Shown here piece by piece: positions 4,003 through 5,155 of a stretch of 5,155 nucleotides of DNA (its first letter is position 1; each line of letters opens with the position of its first letter). The position numbers and the translations under genes were made by a program. The stretch comes from Chamaesiphon sp. (GTDB lineage Bacteria; Cyanobacteriota; Cyanobacteriia; Cyanobacteriales; Chamaesiphonaceae): the NCBI GenBank assembly GCA_020059425.1, contig JAGVCD010000052.1, forward strand, positions 1 to 5,155, written 5' to 3'. The notes below the pieces were generated by a model. That model was not told the DNA's origin. It worked only from the letters and a program-made list of their open reading frames with translations, and searched no databases.

Positions 4003-5155
4003 CAAGCCTAAATTTTATGCCCTCTCGATGTTTCCTTACCCATCGGGTAACTTGCATATGGGGCATGTGCGCAACTATGTGATCACCGATGTGATTGCTA
4101 GGCTGAAAAGGATGCAGGGGTTTCGGGTACTGCATCCAATGGGTTGGGATGCTTTTGGTTTACCCGCTGAGAATGCGGCGATCGCTAATCAAGTCCATCC
4201 GGCTAAGTGGACTTACCAAAATATTGACCACATGCGCAGTCAGTTAAAGACTTTGGGGCTGTCGATTGATTGGGATTGCGAACTAGCCACTTGCTCGCCA
4301 GATTATTACAGGTGGACGCAGTGGATCTTTTTGCAATTTTTCCAAGCAGGACTGGCCTATCAATCGGAGTCGGCGGTGAATTGGGATCCGATCGATCTCA
4401 CTGTTCTAGCCAACGAGCAAGTCGATAACGAAGGCCGTTCCTGGCGCTCCGGAGCGATCGTCGAGAAAAAGTTGCTGCGTCAATGGTTTTTGAAAATCAC
4501 TGAATATGCTGATCAATTATTGGCAGATTTGGACACCTTAGATGGTTGGTCAGAGCAGGTCAAGACACTGCAAACTAATTGGATTGGTCGATCGATCGGG
4601 GCGCATTTAGAATTTCCGATTACTGATCACAGCGAAAAAATCACAGTATTTACGACTCGCCCAGACACCGTGTATGGAGTGTCCTATGTAGTGTTAGCAC
4701 CGGAACATCCTTTGGTTGCCCAAGTCACGACTAGTGCGCAAAAAACCGCTGTTGATACATTCATTGCCGAAGTTAAAAAAGAAAGCGAGATCGATCGCAC
4801 GGCTGACAATCGACCCAAGCGCGGCGTGTCTACCGGGGGCACTGTACTGAATCCGTTTACCGGTCAAGAAGTCCCCATCTGGATTGCCGACTATGTGTTA
4901 TATGAATATGGTACCGGAGCAGTGATGGGCGTGCCCGCTCACGATGTCCGAGATTTTCAGTTTGCCACACAATACAACTTGCCCATTCAACAAGTGATCT
5001 TAGATCCCCAAGCAGAACCGGGGACAGCTCTGACAGCGGCCTTCACTGGTAGCGGCATCATGACCAATTCTGGGCAATTTGATGGCTTGGACAATATTGC
5101 AGGCAAGCAAGCGATCATTAAACATGCCGAGTCCCAAGGCTGGGGAAATGCCAAA
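3917..5155 (+). CDS. leuS: Leucyl-tRNA synthetase (LeuRS), 3' truncated
   Basis: The first 413 codons of the class Ia synthetase that charges tRNA-Leu in the cytoplasm. Bacterial LeuRS is about 850-870 residues, so roughly half is present. The frame is open to the right edge. An in-frame TAG at 3896-3898 and the lack of any other start codon between it and 3917 fix GTG 3917 as the start. The conserved [15 protein letters not shown] follows at once, and no Shine-Dalgarno precedes it. The ATP-binding HIGH-type motif is [11 protein letters not shown] (HMGH at residues 47-50). [13 protein letters not shown] follows. The first insertion uses [16 protein letters not shown] without the zinc cysteines of some LeuRS. 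The CP1 editing domain, which removes mischarged amino acids, shows TTRPDT (246-251) and [12 protein letters not shown] (332-343), with Asp346 matching the conserved editing aspartate. Editing therefore looks intact. The KMSKS loop and the anticodon and C-terminal domains lie beyond the window. Confidence 0.97.
   Translation, partial: MKYTPSAIETKWQQEWDRIGLYQTDTTSSKPKFYALSMFPYPSGNLHMGHVRNYVITDVIARLKRMQGFRVLHPMGWDAFGLPAENAAIANQVHPAKWTYQNIDHMRSQLKTLGLSIDWDCELATCSPDYYRWTQWIFLQFFQAGLAYQSESAVNWDPIDLTVLANEQVDNEGRSWRSGAIVEKKLLRQWFLKITEYADQLLADLDTLDGWSEQVKTLQTNWIGRSIGAHLEFPITDHSEKITVFTTRPDTVYGVSYVVLAPEHPLVAQVTTSAQKTAVDTFIAEVKKESEIDRTADNRPKRGVSTGGTVLNPFTGQEVPIWIADYVLYEYGTGAVMGVPAHDVRDFQFATQYNLPIQQVILDPQAEPGTALTAAFTGSGIMTNSGQFDGLDNIAGKQAIIKHAESQGWGNAK

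Noticed and set aside
3902..4135. 77-codon minus-strand ORF
   Set aside because: It is antisense to the start of leuS, where the HMGH motif fixes the true frame.

Overview
The window looks like a piece of a cyanobacterial chromosome. Three things point there. The hexamer CGATCG, core of the cyanobacterial HIP1 repeat, occurs 18 times by hand count, against 1 to 2 expected by chance, including one full GCGATCGC octamer. The first gene resembles the cyanobacterial NrtA/CmpA/NrtC substrate-binding family. The leucyl-tRNA synthetase resembles the cyanobacterial form. I cannot name a genus. No rRNA, tRNA, CRISPR array, insertion sequence or phage gene is visible, and no gene-free stretch exceeds 300 bases.

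Layout: (1) 2-1060, plus strand, the C-terminal part of an NrtA/CmpA-type binding protein, cut by the left edge. (2) 1061-1153, a short gap with a 39-bp imperfect inverted repeat whose loop carries a -10-like TATAAG. (3) 1154-1852, a membrane-anchored protein of unknown function, start probably GTG 1154. (4) 1853-1970, a gap with an 8-bp direct repeat. (5) 1971-2585, a glutathione S-transferase, and 2591-3391, a histidine-rich sterol desaturase/fatty acid hydroxylase family membrane protein. These two are 5 bases apart and probably co-transcribed. (6) 3392-3742, minus strand, a DUF4342 protein whose stop codon directly abuts the hydroxylase stop. (7) 3743-3916, a divergent control region. (8) 3917 to the right edge, plus strand, leuS, first 413 codons.

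The genes do not form one pathway: nitrogen or carbon uptake, an unknown envelope protein, a detoxification/lipid pair, a small DUF protein and a housekeeping tRNA synthetase. The most interesting part is the leuS leader. A 43-codon ORF (3871-4002) has a Shine-Dalgarno-like GGGGTGA and leucine at five of its first nine codons, and it lies in front of leucyl-tRNA synthetase. The same GGGG block can pair with either of two tandem CCCCGT hexamers just before and at the leuS GTG start, and leuS has no Shine-Dalgarno of its own. This could be a leucine-sensing leader, but it is an inference from sequence and could be chance.
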